From Lactarius indigo (Eukaryota > Basidiomycota > Agaricomycetes > Russulales > Russulaceae), in the NCBI GenBank assembly GCA_025766275.1, contig JAFKAC010000157.1:42361-106360 (forward strand): a stretch of 64,000 bases of DNA. The letters run 5' to 3'. Below are positions 41,701 through 51,615 of the stretch, piece by piece (the first letter of the stretch is position 1; each line of letters begins with the position of its first letter). The notes under the pieces are model-generated. The model ran no database searches. It was not told the DNA's origin and was given only the letters and a program-made list of their open reading frames with translations. Made by a program: the position numbers and the translations under genes.

Positions 41701-43475
41701 TTTCGTTCGGCCTCATTCAGTGTTGCCGAGTAATAGCCTATTGGGTGCTTGCGACCGTCACTTTTCTTTTGTAGAAGTACCGCACCTACCGCGAATCCCG
41801 ACGCATCTACCTCCAGCTCAAACTGGTCTTGTAGATTGGGGTGTGCCAGTACTGGTTCTTCGGTGACAAGGCGTTTGAGCGTGTTGAATGCGCGATCTTC
41901 TTCGTCTCCCCACTTCCATTCTGTATCCTTCCTGGTTAATCGGTTGAGCGGTCGTGCGTGGGTGGCGAAACCTCGGATGAAGAGGCGGTAAAAGTTACAG
42001 AACCCCAGGAATGATCGTACGTCTCTGATTTTGGTCGGCGTGGGCCAATCCTTGATGCCGCGGACTTTTACCGGGTCCATACGTGTCACCCCCCTCTCAA
42101 GGATTACCCCCAGGTAATCCATCCGAGGTTGGTGGAACAGGCATTTTTCAAGCTTGAAATAGAGGTCGTGTTCCTGGGCGACACGGAGGACGTCAGTAAC
42201 GGCCGCAATATGATCATCGGATGTGGCCCCTTCGCGCGTAGCGATACCGATGTCGTCCATGTACACCCTGATGATGGTGCCACGGAGCTCATGCGTAGCA
42301 ATGGTGTCTCGGTAAATGTGGTTCATCATGGTTTGGAAAGTTGCCGGCGAGTTGGTGAGGCCAAAGAACATGACCGTCGGTTCGAAGAGTCCGAATTTGG
42401 TCTTGAAGGCTGCCTTTTCTTGGTCGCCGTCCCGTATGCGAATGTTGTTATACCCCCAGCGAATGTCGAGCTTTGTGTAGATGTAGGCATTGCTGAGGTC
42501 GTAAATGAGGTCTTGGATCAGTGGGAGTGGGTATTGGTTCCGTATTGTGTGTGAATTGATGACGCGATAGTCCTGTACAGGGCGTAGTTTCCCGTCCTTC
42601 TTTTTGACGAAGAAGAAAGATGAGGCGTACGGGGATATCGAGGGTCGAAGATACCCTTGTTGGAGTTTCTCGTCTAGGAACTCCTTGAGTTTTCCTTCTT
42701 CCTCCTGCGTGAGTGGGTATATTTTGCAGTCTATTGCCGAAGGCGTGCCAGGTTTAAAGTCTATGGCGTGATCCCATGGTCGGGCAGGGGGAAACCGTTG
42801 TGATGCTTCTTCACTGAAAAGCTTCTGAAAAGCGTGGTACACTGCCGGCAGTTCCACGGGGTTTTCGTCCTTTTTCGCTCGAATGGCTAACTCCGTAGAC
42901 GTAGTTGCCCGCAAGTACGTATTTTCCTCGTCCATGTCGAGAATTATTACTTCCTTTTGTTCGTCGGTGAGCGCTGATGCAATAACGGTGTGGCGATTGA
43001 GACTGTCCTGCGTACTGATCACGACTGGCATGACCTCTTCGTGCACAACCGCATCCCTCCAGTTGATGGTTGGTTCGTAAGTTGCCAGCCATGGATATCC
43101 TAAGATAATGTCTTCGCTGCCGAGCTCTGTAATAAGGAAGCGCATGGTCCTGTGATATCCCTTGGCGTATACGTCTAGGTCGGTAAAATGAGTGATCGAC
43201 CCAGCTTTGTTTTCCGTGTTGTCGATGTTCCAAATCTTTCGTGGCTTGGTCAGCGGTTGGACGCCGATACCCATTCTGTTAACGAATTTTGGATGCAAGA
43301 AATTGTCGGTGGCTCCGGAGTCCACCAGTGCTTTTATGTCGGCCATTCGGTAATTCGTACGAATCGAGACTGGAATTCGAAGAGAACGAAAGCGCGTCAT
43401 GATTACAGAATTACAGTTTAAAGCCCTCACCCAGGCCGATGGGTTCAGGCGCTCCGAAAACCCTCTTTCCCCCAT
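38724..43475 (-). CDS. pol: Gypsy pol polyprotein (copy 2)
   Basis: Same 1583-residue frame as copy 1, shifted by 7203 bases, with the same protease, reverse transcriptase, RNase H, integrase and chromodomain residues. The only amino-acid difference seen is in the C-terminal tail (Arg in place of Gln about residue 1527). It appears complete. Confidence 0.95.
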   Translation of the reverse strand: MGERGFSERLNPSAWVRALNCNSVIMTRFRSLRIPVSIRTNYRMADIKALVDSGATDNFLHPKFVNRMGIGVQPLTKPRKIWNIDNTENKAGSITHFTDLDVYAKGYHRTMRFLITELGSEDIILGYPWLATYEPTINWRDAVVHEEVMPVVISTQDSLNRHTVIASALTDEQKEVIILDMDEENTYLRATTSTELAIRAKKDENPVELPAVYHAFQKLFSEEASQRFPPARPWDHAIDFKPGTPSAIDCKIYPLTQEEEGKLKEFLDEKLQQGYLRPSISPYASSFFFVKKKDGKLRPVQDYRVINSHTIRNQYPLPLIQDLIYDLSNAYIYTKLDIRWGYNNIRIRDGDQEKAAFKTKFGLFEPTVMFFGLTNSPATFQTMMNHIYRDTIATHELRGTIIRVYMDDIGIATREGATSDDHIAAVTDVLRVAQEHDLYFKLEKCLFHQPRMDYLGVILERGVTRMDPVKVRGIKDWPTPTKIRDVRSFLGFCNFYRLFIRGFATHARPLNRLTRKDTEWKWGDEEDRAFNTLKRLVTEEPVLAHPNLQDQFELEVDASGFAVGAVLLQKKSDGRKHPIGYYSATLNEAERNYDIYDLELLAIVKALRHWRPLLAGSPHKIKIFSDHLNLQYWKTPQKISRRVAREVLELMEYNFEIHHIKGKNNGRADALSRRPDYDQGEEDNQGVVVLPPEVFVRATNVARTLEMHPMLQQPRRTQDPTIIKAWVDAHQLKKIEGEWYKDGKMVITGPMTTYRTIIHDHHDLPAHGHPGISRTQRIVERHYWWPRLRRDVYDYVTGCADCQRNKVNTRPTRAPLHPITAIADAPPFHTIALDFITKLPTSQSYDSILTITDHDCSKASIFVPCNEEITAEETAILYVNHVFKRFGLPRKIISDRDPRFTSKFTKEVCRILNIKQNISTAYHPRTDGQSERTNQWLEQYLRFWANERQDNWAAYLPIAEFAHNNWPHEHTKQSPFMLLMGYNPTADWTDKPSPIPNVITRLAQLKEARQLAQSLIKKAQEGWVKHRSTPRYQVGDQVWLEGKHLRTNQPTAKLAARRHGPFKVIQVMSPYNYRLELPTQWSIHPVFHIDLLTPYKDTTIHGENFPRPPPDLVDGEEEYEVEAVLDSRHYGRRKKLQYLIKWKGYPDSENQWVDKDDVFAPDAIEAYQAGRATARLLKSQSTNDQGEYPSHLRSTRTSMPTSPLRHVTTAILLDQVAQDAANLLEDDQETVVQPVQLTPYTPANLRAGHITAQEWTNVLQRFPDPTRQPSDEQQHAVPHIFRDDDGNREPIAVIPPGDDLIGTRGILPADRPFEDPTGVRSSGGLAKDGEGVGRRTIALSAEEIERVTAAQTALPDDEAHADDEDYYPVRHPLLRTHSHPTDSRITPWLVHTDGTAMSRGRVRLPGVAPHTPITHDDDPAQVLAPEGFRANRQPHYIHFPITGPDGVERNASHVQIVGGANPFVLGLIPNSPHLYGKPLYAFPMLPAARRAFIAHEDLVILASDKVTDRALHRIGDESLTAEVTRYRAAAYEEERLAARIRQLQAMRLAARDDKRDCIYRLERANVFERISDEQSTWTARDFR

Positions 43476-45433
43476 AAGTCCTGCAGTATCAGGTCCTTGA
43501 CTTCGTCAGGCGCGTTTGCAACCCCCGTGAGCCATTCTTTGGCACGTTCTTCAGCAGTTTTGCCGGTTGAGGTTGCTTGTATTTGGGCAGGCGGTTGTTC
43601 TTGTGCGTAATAGTCGGTTTCTGCTGCCCGGACGTTAGACGGTCCAGGACTTTGTGGTTGCCACTGTCGCGGCTGTCTGGGATGGGGGCAGTTTCGTGAG
43701 AGATGCCCCGGGGCGTTACAATTGTAGCACAAGACTGTCCTGTAGTCTCGCCGTGACCCTCCTCTTCCTCGCCCTCTAACTCCCGGTCCTCCCCTTGGCG
43801 CGAAAGGGGGCTGGCTCGTGTATGGTGGTTTTCCGTAGTCGATTTCTTCCGATCCGGCCAGTCGCGCCTTCGCTCGGTCGGCAGAGGTGTCCATCGCCCA
43901 TGGGTTGGCGAGGTTTTGAGGAACGGTCCATCCGGCGTTACCTGTCTTTTTTGGTTTGTTATCCTTGTATTCGTCCACTCGCGCGCGGATGTGGATGTAA
44001 TTGCGCTGTCGACGAAGCGTAGCTCGTTTCCATTCGTCGAACGTTTCTGGTTCATCCAAGTCGTACGTCTTTTCATAGAGTTTCTTCGGCAATCCCTTGG
44101 TGAACAGGTCGATGGTTTGTGGGTCATTGAGGCGGTACCCTGCTTTTCTAGCAGCTTCTTCGAACTCGTTGACGTATTTGTCGATATCTCCATCAACCAT
44201 CTTGAGCCCTTTCCTCAGAAGCGCTTGAGCCTGTTCTCGTTCTAAGGTGTTGACGAACCTTTGGTTAAATCCTTCTGCTACTGCGTTCCACAGGTCTCTC
44301 GTATGTTGGTCTATCCCTCGTTGTATTTGTCGGTTAAGCCACTTGAGGTACGAGAGCACCCATTCGCTGACCGATACCCCTTTGATATAGGAGAGGAATA
44401 GGAGGCATCTTCGGTAATCGTTACGCATGACCGGGGTGTCGAGATTCATCCCCCAATATACGTGCCATTGCGTAAGGAACGAGTCCACCTTAGTGCGGTC
44501 TCCGTCGAAGATGGTGGGAGGTTCACCTGTTAATTTTTCGTGTCCGTGTCCTCCTCCAGGTGGGCCTCCTCCACCCCCTTCGCCTCCTCCTCCGCCTCCT
44601 CCGTTTGGCGGATCGTTCGGGAGGTCCGGCGGGTTTCCTCCGCCTCCTGGTCGTCGAGGGAAGTCTCCTCCTGGGGGTCCTCCCCATCCTGGTGGAGGGT
44701 CGAGTGGTAATCCTCTGTTCCGAGTTTCTCCTGATGGAGGGTCTCCTTGATCGGGTCCGATGGCCCGAAAGATTGCCGCGTCGTCTGCGGTCATGCGATG
44801 CCCTGTTTCGGGATTTATCGGCATGAGGTTTCGTTGGGATTCTTGTCTGATTGCTTCGGCCGCTTCTTGTGCCGCTTGTTCTCTTATATGCAGGATCTCT
44901 TCTGTTGTCATGGTGGCTGTTGCCATTTCTGCCGCGGGGGAGTGTATGTGGATGACCTCTGGTTGTTCTGAAATGTGTAAGGACTCAGCTTGTTGGATAG
45001 TATATTGTTCTATCGGTCCGACACTTGCTGGTCTATTCTCCTCGCTTTGGTCGTCTTCTTCCGTTTCTTCGCTTACGGCCTCTCCGGTTGAATGTTCTCG
45101 TATTTGTCCGTCGATAGGTCCCCAATCTGCTCGCGAATTGAGTTCTCGTGCGTCGATGTCGCACTGATACTGCCTTCCTGCTGGCCTTACTGCGTCCCAG
45201 CGATGGTCTATGGGGTTCCACGTAATCTCTACCCAACACAGATGGTCGAAATTGAACTCAACGGGTCGGAATCTCGTGGGTCCGTTAAATTCCACAAAAT
45301 ATCCTGTCTCGTCTCCTCGGTCTCTCCACCGGGCTGCTCCCAGGAATCGGGTCGGTACGTTTCGATCTCCTCGTCTTTCCAGTTGATATGGACGAAAACT
45401 TGTCCACTGGTCGCGTGTATTGACAGTCGCCAC
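43445..45433 (-). CDS. gag: Gypsy gag (copy 2)
   Basis: I see no amino-acid difference from copy 1 gag, including the GTG at the frame opening, the late first ATG (44924-44926), the CCHC knuckle and the 31-base overlap with pol. Confidence 0.9.
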   Translation of the reverse strand: MATVNTRDQWTSFRPYQLERRGDRNVPTRFLGAARWRDRGDETGYFVEFNGPTRFRPVEFNFDHLCWVEITWNPIDHRWDAVRPAGRQYQCDIDARELNSRADWGPIDGQIREHSTGEAVSEETEEDDQSEENRPASVGPIEQYTIQQAESLHISEQPEVIHIHSPAAEMATATMTTEEILHIREQAAQEAAEAIRQESQRNLMPINPETGHRMTADDAAIFRAIGPDQGDPPSGETRNRGLPLDPPPGWGGPPGGDFPRRPGGGGNPPDLPNDPPNGGGGGGGEGGGGGPPGGGHGHEKLTGEPPTIFDGDRTKVDSFLTQWHVYWGMNLDTPVMRNDYRRCLLFLSYIKGVSVSEWVLSYLKWLNRQIQRGIDQHTRDLWNAVAEGFNQRFVNTLEREQAQALLRKGLKMVDGDIDKYVNEFEEAARKAGYRLNDPQTIDLFTKGLPKKLYEKTYDLDEPETFDEWKRATLRRQRNYIHIRARVDEYKDNKPKKTGNAGWTVPQNLANPWAMDTSADRAKARLAGSEEIDYGKPPYTSQPPFAPRGGPGVRGRGRGGSRRDYRTVLCYNCNAPGHLSRNCPHPRQPRQWQPQSPGPSNVRAAETDYYAQEQPPAQIQATSTGKTAEERAKEWLTGVANAPDEVKDLILQDLWGKEGFRSA

Positions 45434-45439
45434 GATGGT

Positions 45440-45450
45440 ATCTTGGTCTT
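45440..45450 (-). other. Self-complementary primer-binding site, gypsy copy 2
   Basis: The same AAGACCAAGAT as in copy 1, two bases from LTR 3. Its complement ATCTTGGTCTT is read on the minus strand at 45640-45650, 34 bases after the start of TATTTAA (45678-45684). Confidence 0.65.
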
Positions 45451-45452
45451 AA

Positions 45453-45896
45453 TGTAACGCCGTCACAGCGTTAGCTCGACTTGAGCGTTTTTTAAAGGCG
45501 ACTATGGGACTTAGCTAATCACGCCGAAGGCGTATGGCACGAAGGCGGGTCTAGATGTTCGAAGACGCTAGCGAGACTTAGACGGCACTCTGACACGCAG
45601 AGGCGAACAATAATTTGAGACAAGAAGTGACGATTGAAGAAGACCAAGATGGCGTATCTTGGTCTTCCGCAGCTACCTTAAATACAAGAAGAGCAGGCTT
45701 TCAAGCGCTGCTATGAGTCACCGTATCGTAGCGTATCGCGTAAGTACCGCAATCCTAATACTACTACTACCTGTACTAGGATCGAGTCATCCCTCAACGC
45801 CTAACTCCTATCGTAAATCCTAAGTCCGTGACTAATCTACCTTACCGCCGTAGTCACAACCGGTACAGTAAGGGTCCTTGCGTGCGAACCGTAACA
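45453..45896 (-). repeat. Gypsy LTR 3
   Basis: 444 bases with the same ends and internal TATA-hairpin structure as LTR 1 and LTR 2. Confidence 0.95.
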
Positions 45897-45901
45897 ATAC
45901 T

Positions 45902-48900
45902 CCTGCATCAGAGTACGTCCGCGTGAAGCCTAGGTCAACTAGGACCCCATGGAATTGCATGTTCCATGCGCGGGAAGCCTGCTTCAGGCCATAAAGGGCC
46001 TTCTGTAACCGGCACACAAGGTGCTCGGAGCCAGCTGTGACGAAACCAACAGGTTGCTCCATATAAATTTCTTCCTCCAGTTCCCCATGAAGGAAAGCCG
46101 ACTTGACATCCATCTGGTGGATGTGCCAGTCTTCAAGCGTAGCCAACGCAAGAAGGAGTCGCAGGGACTCAAAGCGGGCAACTGGGGAGAAAGTTTCGTC
46201 AAAGTCCACCCCCTCTAGTTGGGTGAACCCTTTTGCCACTAGCCTAGCACGAAAGCAACCATCCGCTTTCTTTTTGAACACCCATTTACACTTAACCACC
46301 TTCCTTCCTTCAGGAAGGGGTTCCAGCCTCCAGACAGCAAGCTTGTCGAGAGCATCCAGTTCATACTGGCATGCTTCAAGCCAATCGACAGCTTGGTCAG
46401 ATTCCATGGCTTGCTTAAAAGTCTGCGGGTCCTTATAGCCAGGTACCTCAGCAGCATTCAGCAAGTCCATCATTCCTAGCCTACTGCTCCCAGGCACAAA
46501 TTCATCGTTTTCCTCTGTGAAATAGCAAGGATTTGTGAATCGTACCCTAGTCCCACGTCTCGGACGGGGGGGAGAAATAACAGGCCCATTCCTCGGAGAT
46601 CTAGGTGTATGCCTAGGAGGAGAGATATCCCTATTGAAGTTGGGGGCAGGGATTGGGGCTGTTACTACAGGCGGTCTCCCTTGTGAGCGAGTGCGAGGGC
46701 GCCTTGGAGTTGTGGGAGCTGGGGCTTGGGAAGGAGGAGTGTGATAGATAGTCTGGTCGGCAGGGTTTGGAGAGGTGTTAGGGGGTGTGCTAGGCTGTTG
46801 TACTGGTACTGTGGGCACCTGAACAGGTGGTAAGACAAAGACTGGTGTCTGAGGTGCCACAGGGGCAACAGCTGGCGTAGGCGGACTAGGCACTACAAAG
46901 AATATCTCACCGGCAACAGTAGCTCCTTTAGCAGGTTCACTGGACACGGGAGAAGTAGTTGGTTGGTTGGAGTGACTAGTCAGGTCACTCAGGGATGGGA
47001 AGGTAGCTTCGTCAAATGTAACATCTCGTGAAGAGACGAAGCACTGGCTATGTCTATCCCAGAGTTTGTAACCCTTTGAATTTGGTTCATAGCCCACAAA
47101 CACGGCTTCCTTTGATTTAGGATCTAATTTGCGCCGGTTGTGTTCTGGTACATGATAGTAGGCTTTGCAGCCGAATACTCTAAAGTAAGATACATCTGGG
47201 ACTGTACCATCCCAGAGCTCCAGTGGAGTTTTCCACTCATTAGAACGGGTGGGGGTGCGGTTATAGATGTGCACCGCAATTTGGACTGCTTGTTCCCAAA
47301 AGCTGAGGCTAAGTCCAGCATGATGAAGCATGCTGGTGCCCTTTTCCATGATGGTGCGGTTAAACCGCTCGGCTCTCCCGTTTTGTTGTGGAGAATAAGG
47401 CATTGTAAGCATATGCTCAATCCCTTCCTCCAGAAGAATGTCTTTAAGAACATTGTTGACATACTCGCCACCTCGGTCTGAGTGTAGGGTTTTAATGGGC
47501 TTATTTTGTTGTTTTTCAGCCCATGCCTTATAGTGAGGAAGGCACCCATGAACTCGTCCTTGGACTTCATAGGGATGACGACTGCTGCTTTTGAGAAGTC
47601 ATCTATGAAGGTGGCAAAGTATTTGTTGCCCTGAATAGAGTTACTCTGTAGTGGGCCAACAAGGTCACTGTGCACAAGTTCAAGGGATTCTTGTGCACGC
47701 TTCTGGGAGGGAGGAAAAAGTTTGCGAGTGGACTTGCCAAGTTCACACCCATGACAGGGACCTTCTTCCTCAGGGGATTCATCTATGTTAAGTCCTTTTA
47801 CGGACTTTGGAGCATATCTTTGGAGCGCTTCTTTGGACATATGTCCCATGCGCTGATGCCAGACATCAAGGCTAGCAGATGCAGTTGCTTGGGCATTTAC
47901 TTTATGGTGCCCATCAAGCCAGTATAGGCCTGAAGCCTTGTGTCCTTCCGCTATGGTTTTCCCATCATACCTTATAGCAAAGGTAGTGGCATCAAAACTT
48001 ACTATCGCCCCTTTAGCTGTTAGGGCAGGGGTGGATAATATACGCGAGTGTGTATTAGGTAGATGCAGCACATTGGAGATTTTTAGGTCATACCCAAAGT
48101 TGGTGTGGATTGTTACTGATCCAGTACCAACACTCTTTAGTAAAGAGTTATCTCCTAGAAGCACTTCAACACCTTTGTGGGGGGTGTAGGTGTCGTAGTC
48201 TTCTATGTGAGGTGTAAAGTGTGCTGACGCCCCGCTGTCCATCATCCATTTTGATGCAATCTGGGTACTGTGTGTACCCATCGTATAAAGGGAAACCTGA
48301 GGTACTTCATGTACCTCCTCTATTTTGCCAGAGCCATTGACTATAGTAAATAGTCGGCTCTTTGGTACAGGTATGCTATTTAACCTGTTTGCCGGAAGTG
48401 AGTCCGGCACCTCTACTGTGGTATTCTGGGCGGCCTTTGCCCGCTGTCCTGCCTTCCCCTTCTTGGCATTCTCCTGGTCCCGTTTGAGTTTGTAACACTC
48501 TGGCTTTTTATGGCCAGGTTTTTTGCAGTAGTGGCAGATTATGTCCGAAGACACAGAGCTGCCCGATGGCCGCGCCTCGTGAGCATGAGGGGCCGAAGAT
48601 TTTTTGACGGGGGCGACCTTATTGTAGGACGCCACGGGACCAGCGAGACGAGATTCCTCATTAATGAACCTGTTGATGAGGTCCTGAGGTTGTAGGTTAG
48701 AAGGGGGGCCAGAGGCCAGGATGGTACCAGCTATGGTGCTGTAAGATGGGGGGAGTGCGTCTAGTAGAATGAAGGACATTTGCATGTCCGAGACGGGCAT
48801 CCCTTGCTCCACCAGGGTGTTCCTCAGGTCCAGCATTTTTTGGAGCTGAGGTAGGAAGGGGCTACCTTCCTGAAGCTTGGTATTTGCCAAGCCCACCCAG

Positions 48901-49289
48901 ATATTGAAGGTGGCCATAGAGCCAACCTGACCATAGAGGTTCTCCAACTCCACAAACTTGTCATGTACAGTTGGGAAGATGTGGGAGGAGTGAATACCAG
49001 ATAGTACCTCCGTTGTCACTGACAGGAATAGGAGGCCAGTAATGACCTCCTCCTGTTTTGCCCAGAGGGCAAGGATGGCGAGTCCCTCATCTGTAGGGCC
49101 AGTGGGCCCCACAGCACCTGCTGCAAGAGGGGGATGTTGGGGCACAGACGCAGGAGCACCATGTGTAAGGTGCCTGCTGCACCCGTTCATCAACATGAGG
49201 GATGTGAAGGTGGCAGACCAGGTCTGCCAGTTGGTGCCATCCAACTTGGCGAGGGTGACGGACGGAGGGAAGACAAGGTGGAAAGACAT
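45902..49289 (-). pseudogene. Copia gag-protease-integrase and reverse transcriptase N-terminal part
   Basis: Starts at the ATG giving MSFHLVFPPSV. Gag carries the zinc knuckle CHYCKKPGHKKPEC, followed by protease (WMMDSGASAHF), the integrase HHCC region (WHQRMGHMS...CHGCELGKS) and the core (FATFIDDFSKA, HSDRGGEY, PQQNGRAERFNR). Reverse transcriptase then begins with CKWVFKKK, RLVAKGFTQ and QMDVKSAFLHGELEEEIYM. A one-base frame shift near 47540 separates MGAF from the YKAWAEK frame, so no intact polyprotein can be made. It is cut at 45902 by the gypsy insertion. Confidence 0.9.
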
Positions 49290-49805
49290 TTGAGATGTTT
49301 GTGAATCTGGTTCCAAGGAGCAGTCAGAACCAGCTCAGATCTTGGTAGAGAAGATAATGGTCCAGCCATAGGAGTGCTATACTCCATAACACATATGGTG
49401 TCATGCTTCAAGTATGTGCAACTTGGATATAGTTATATAGTGGAATCATTTGTACTGATGGCTGCCTTATACTAAGATCCACAAAGCCCAAATGTTACTA
49501 TGGGTAATAGTCATGCAACAGCTTTGTTGGCTTAGACGGAATAGGAGCTTTTGGTCCGGCGAAGGACTACTAAGTCTCTGTATCCCTCAGCTTTACAGCC
49601 TTGATGCTGGGGCTACTAAGGATTTATAGTAAAGGGTAGTACCCTAGAGAGGAGCCAACAGCAAGTTCAAGAGACAGTGATAGGGATCAACTCCCATAAC
49701 AACTGAATCTTCCGTCTGTGGAGTCTCTAGAACAGACCATTAAGAGTCTTGGTACTAAGCAACTAGACTAGTGATACGTGCTATGCAGCGAATCCTGCAC
49801 AAAGG

Positions 49806-49913
49806 GAGTCCGGAGTGTCCATAAGTCCATAAGGGACAGATACCGTATATAGTATGTGGGCTGACTCAATCAGATCCCACGAGACATGTGACTTTAACAG
49901 TCGCGTCTCAACA
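49806..49913 (-). repeat. Copia 5' LTR, recognisable 108-base part
   Basis: Matches 28843-28950 with one difference in 108 bases, then similarity stops abruptly. The stretch 49290-49805 is leader or divergent LTR. It contains a TATA-like CTATAAAT on the minus strand (about 49623-49630). I could not place a normal primer-binding site. Confidence 0.7.
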
Positions 49914-49918
49914 CTCAC

Positions 49919-51615
49919 CGTGTCAGTTTGCAAGTGATCTGTCTTTTTGCACCTAACCTCAGTCCAAGTTTTTTTTCTGGAATAAATGCTGCAACGCTCG
50001 ATCTGTAACGACGACGCTCACAGACGTTCAGACGCAACGCACGCACTCACAAAACCTTCGACGATCCTGCTGATTCACTCGCTTGAATTGGATCTACATG
50101 TACTGCGGCTTGCGCACCCATGCTGCATCTACACTGCATTGCTCTTCATCATCCGCACTGTCGGTCTGGGGGTTGAGGTCGACATAACTTGCGCGTAACT
50201 GGCTCTGCTGCACTATACGGGTCGCAGGCACGGTGGACACGTTCTCGAAGACGAAGTGCATGCGTGCGTGCATAGATCTACCCAAAGCCAAGATCAACGG
50301 TGCGTTCCTCCTCACTTATTTGTCGCGCTGCGACCAAGTTGACAATTTCGCCGGTTCAGCGCCCGGATTCAAGGAGGTCCGGACAAACAATGGGTGATCT
50401 TGAGGCTCTCTCGCGCAGTCACGGGTCAGACGGCGTACACACGCCCACGGAAATCATTGACCACGCTAATCCTTGTGCCCATCGCCCGGCTTGTAAACGG
50501 CGTTGCTTGGATTGGCTCGTCACGACGATCACACGCAGGCACGGACAGCCTCGAGAAAAGCGAAACCTAACTAGCGCGGCAGAGACGAGGACGGAAAACG
50601 CGAAACGCCGTCGATGCCCCAGACAGCATTGGCGACACCCGTTCGCAGCCATGACGAACCCGAATGCGCACTTGACAGTGCTACGCGTAGCGCTCCCACT
50701 GCACATGGCGTAACCCACCTTCTCGGGGCACGGGGACCCTCGCTCGATGTCCGCACTCGCCTCTCGCCGGGCGAGTACCGAGCTAGCCAATATCAGCGAC
50801 ACGGGAACTGGGGGCAGCGGGGTGCGTTGGAGCACGGCGGATGGTTGAGCGCTCAAGGAGGCGGTCGTCCGGGCGCAGATGGGGCCGTGGTTCACTGGGG
50901 TCAAGACACAGGAGACTAGTTCGCGTTGGCGATGACTATGTCGACATGGTATCCTTGTTTATCCTCAAATGTCGTCACCATCCCTCCCCCGCGAGACATG
51001 ATCATGTCGTCATTTAAGAATTCATTACAAGCTCGACATTCTCGAACGGGGTGGTAGTCTGGGCCACACAAAGCAGTAGGACCCCGTTCTCCTCGACTGT
51101 CCGATTTAACTCTCCTCATACCTAGCACGTTCATCCCTGCACTCTCACACGACGACAGGCGGGATAGTCGGACGTCGTGAATGGTGGGCTATTGCTGCTA
51201 GGCCGCATTTTCCGAACGCGTGTCCGACCCAGTTTCGCTCACCATAAACAACTGGCTGGACGTAAGTTATGGTCCTACCAGACGCGGAGCTCAGGTCCCT
51301 TGACGGTCATTCGGATAGCGTATACGACGGCGGCAGCTGGGTGTCTCGTCGATGGAGTATTTCAAAAGGACGACTGGCCCTACTACGGGGTTGGCTTCCC
51401 TGTCCTCTCTCTGACAAGTGCGTCAAGACAGACACAGACACCAGTTCCGAGAGCACGATTTTGTTTTTCATACTCCCATTGTGGAAATTAACAAATGTCG
51501 ACCAAAGAAGCATAGATGGTAATGAACGTAGATGGAGATGGACAAGAATACGGAATTATATTACGCGGATACTTAGTAATTGAGGAAGCCATGCAAGGGG
51601 GGTGCGGAATTGGAG
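49919..51615. other. Gene-poor stretch right of the copia element
   Basis: No recognised domain. A frame from the ATG at 50390 to 50713 (107 codons, Arg-rich) and an overlapping frame 50614-50919 have high GC and no sign of conservation. A minus-strand frame 50916-51134 has four Cys in a short span but no match I know. None is called as a gene. Confidence 0.4.

Larger units (their letters stand above)
38250..45896 (-). mobile_element. Ty3/gypsy chromovirus, copy 2 (right of tandem pair)
   Basis: LTR 38250-38693, body 38694-45452, LTR 45453-45896. The right outer flank is the target duplication ATACT (45897-45901), matching 31042-31046 on the far left. A single insertion event followed by expansion thus explains both copies. 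Confidence 0.95.
28408..49913 (-). mobile_element. Ty1/copia LTR retrotransposon, split by nested insertions
   Basis: The ends are TGTTG...CAACA, flanked by the five-base target duplication CTCAC (28403-28407 and 49914-49918). Reading on the minus strand the order is 5' LTR remnant, gag, protease, integrase, reverse transcriptase, RNase H, purine tract and 3' LTR, which is the copia order (integrase before reverse transcriptase). It is interrupted by the gypsy tandem at 31047-45896 and by a solo LTR at 29508-30230. Removing both leaves a copia of about 5.9 kb. It also has a frame shift in integrase, so it is dead. Confidence 0.9.

Noticed and set aside
31047..45896. Two independent gypsy insertions side by side
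   Set aside because: There is no target duplication around the middle LTR and only one ATACT pair outside. A tandem from one insertion explains the data better, with assembly error as the remaining alternative.
50390..50919. Possible small genes in a GC-rich stretch
   Set aside because: Overlapping frames on both strands, Arg-rich composition, no splice-supported model and no recognised motif.
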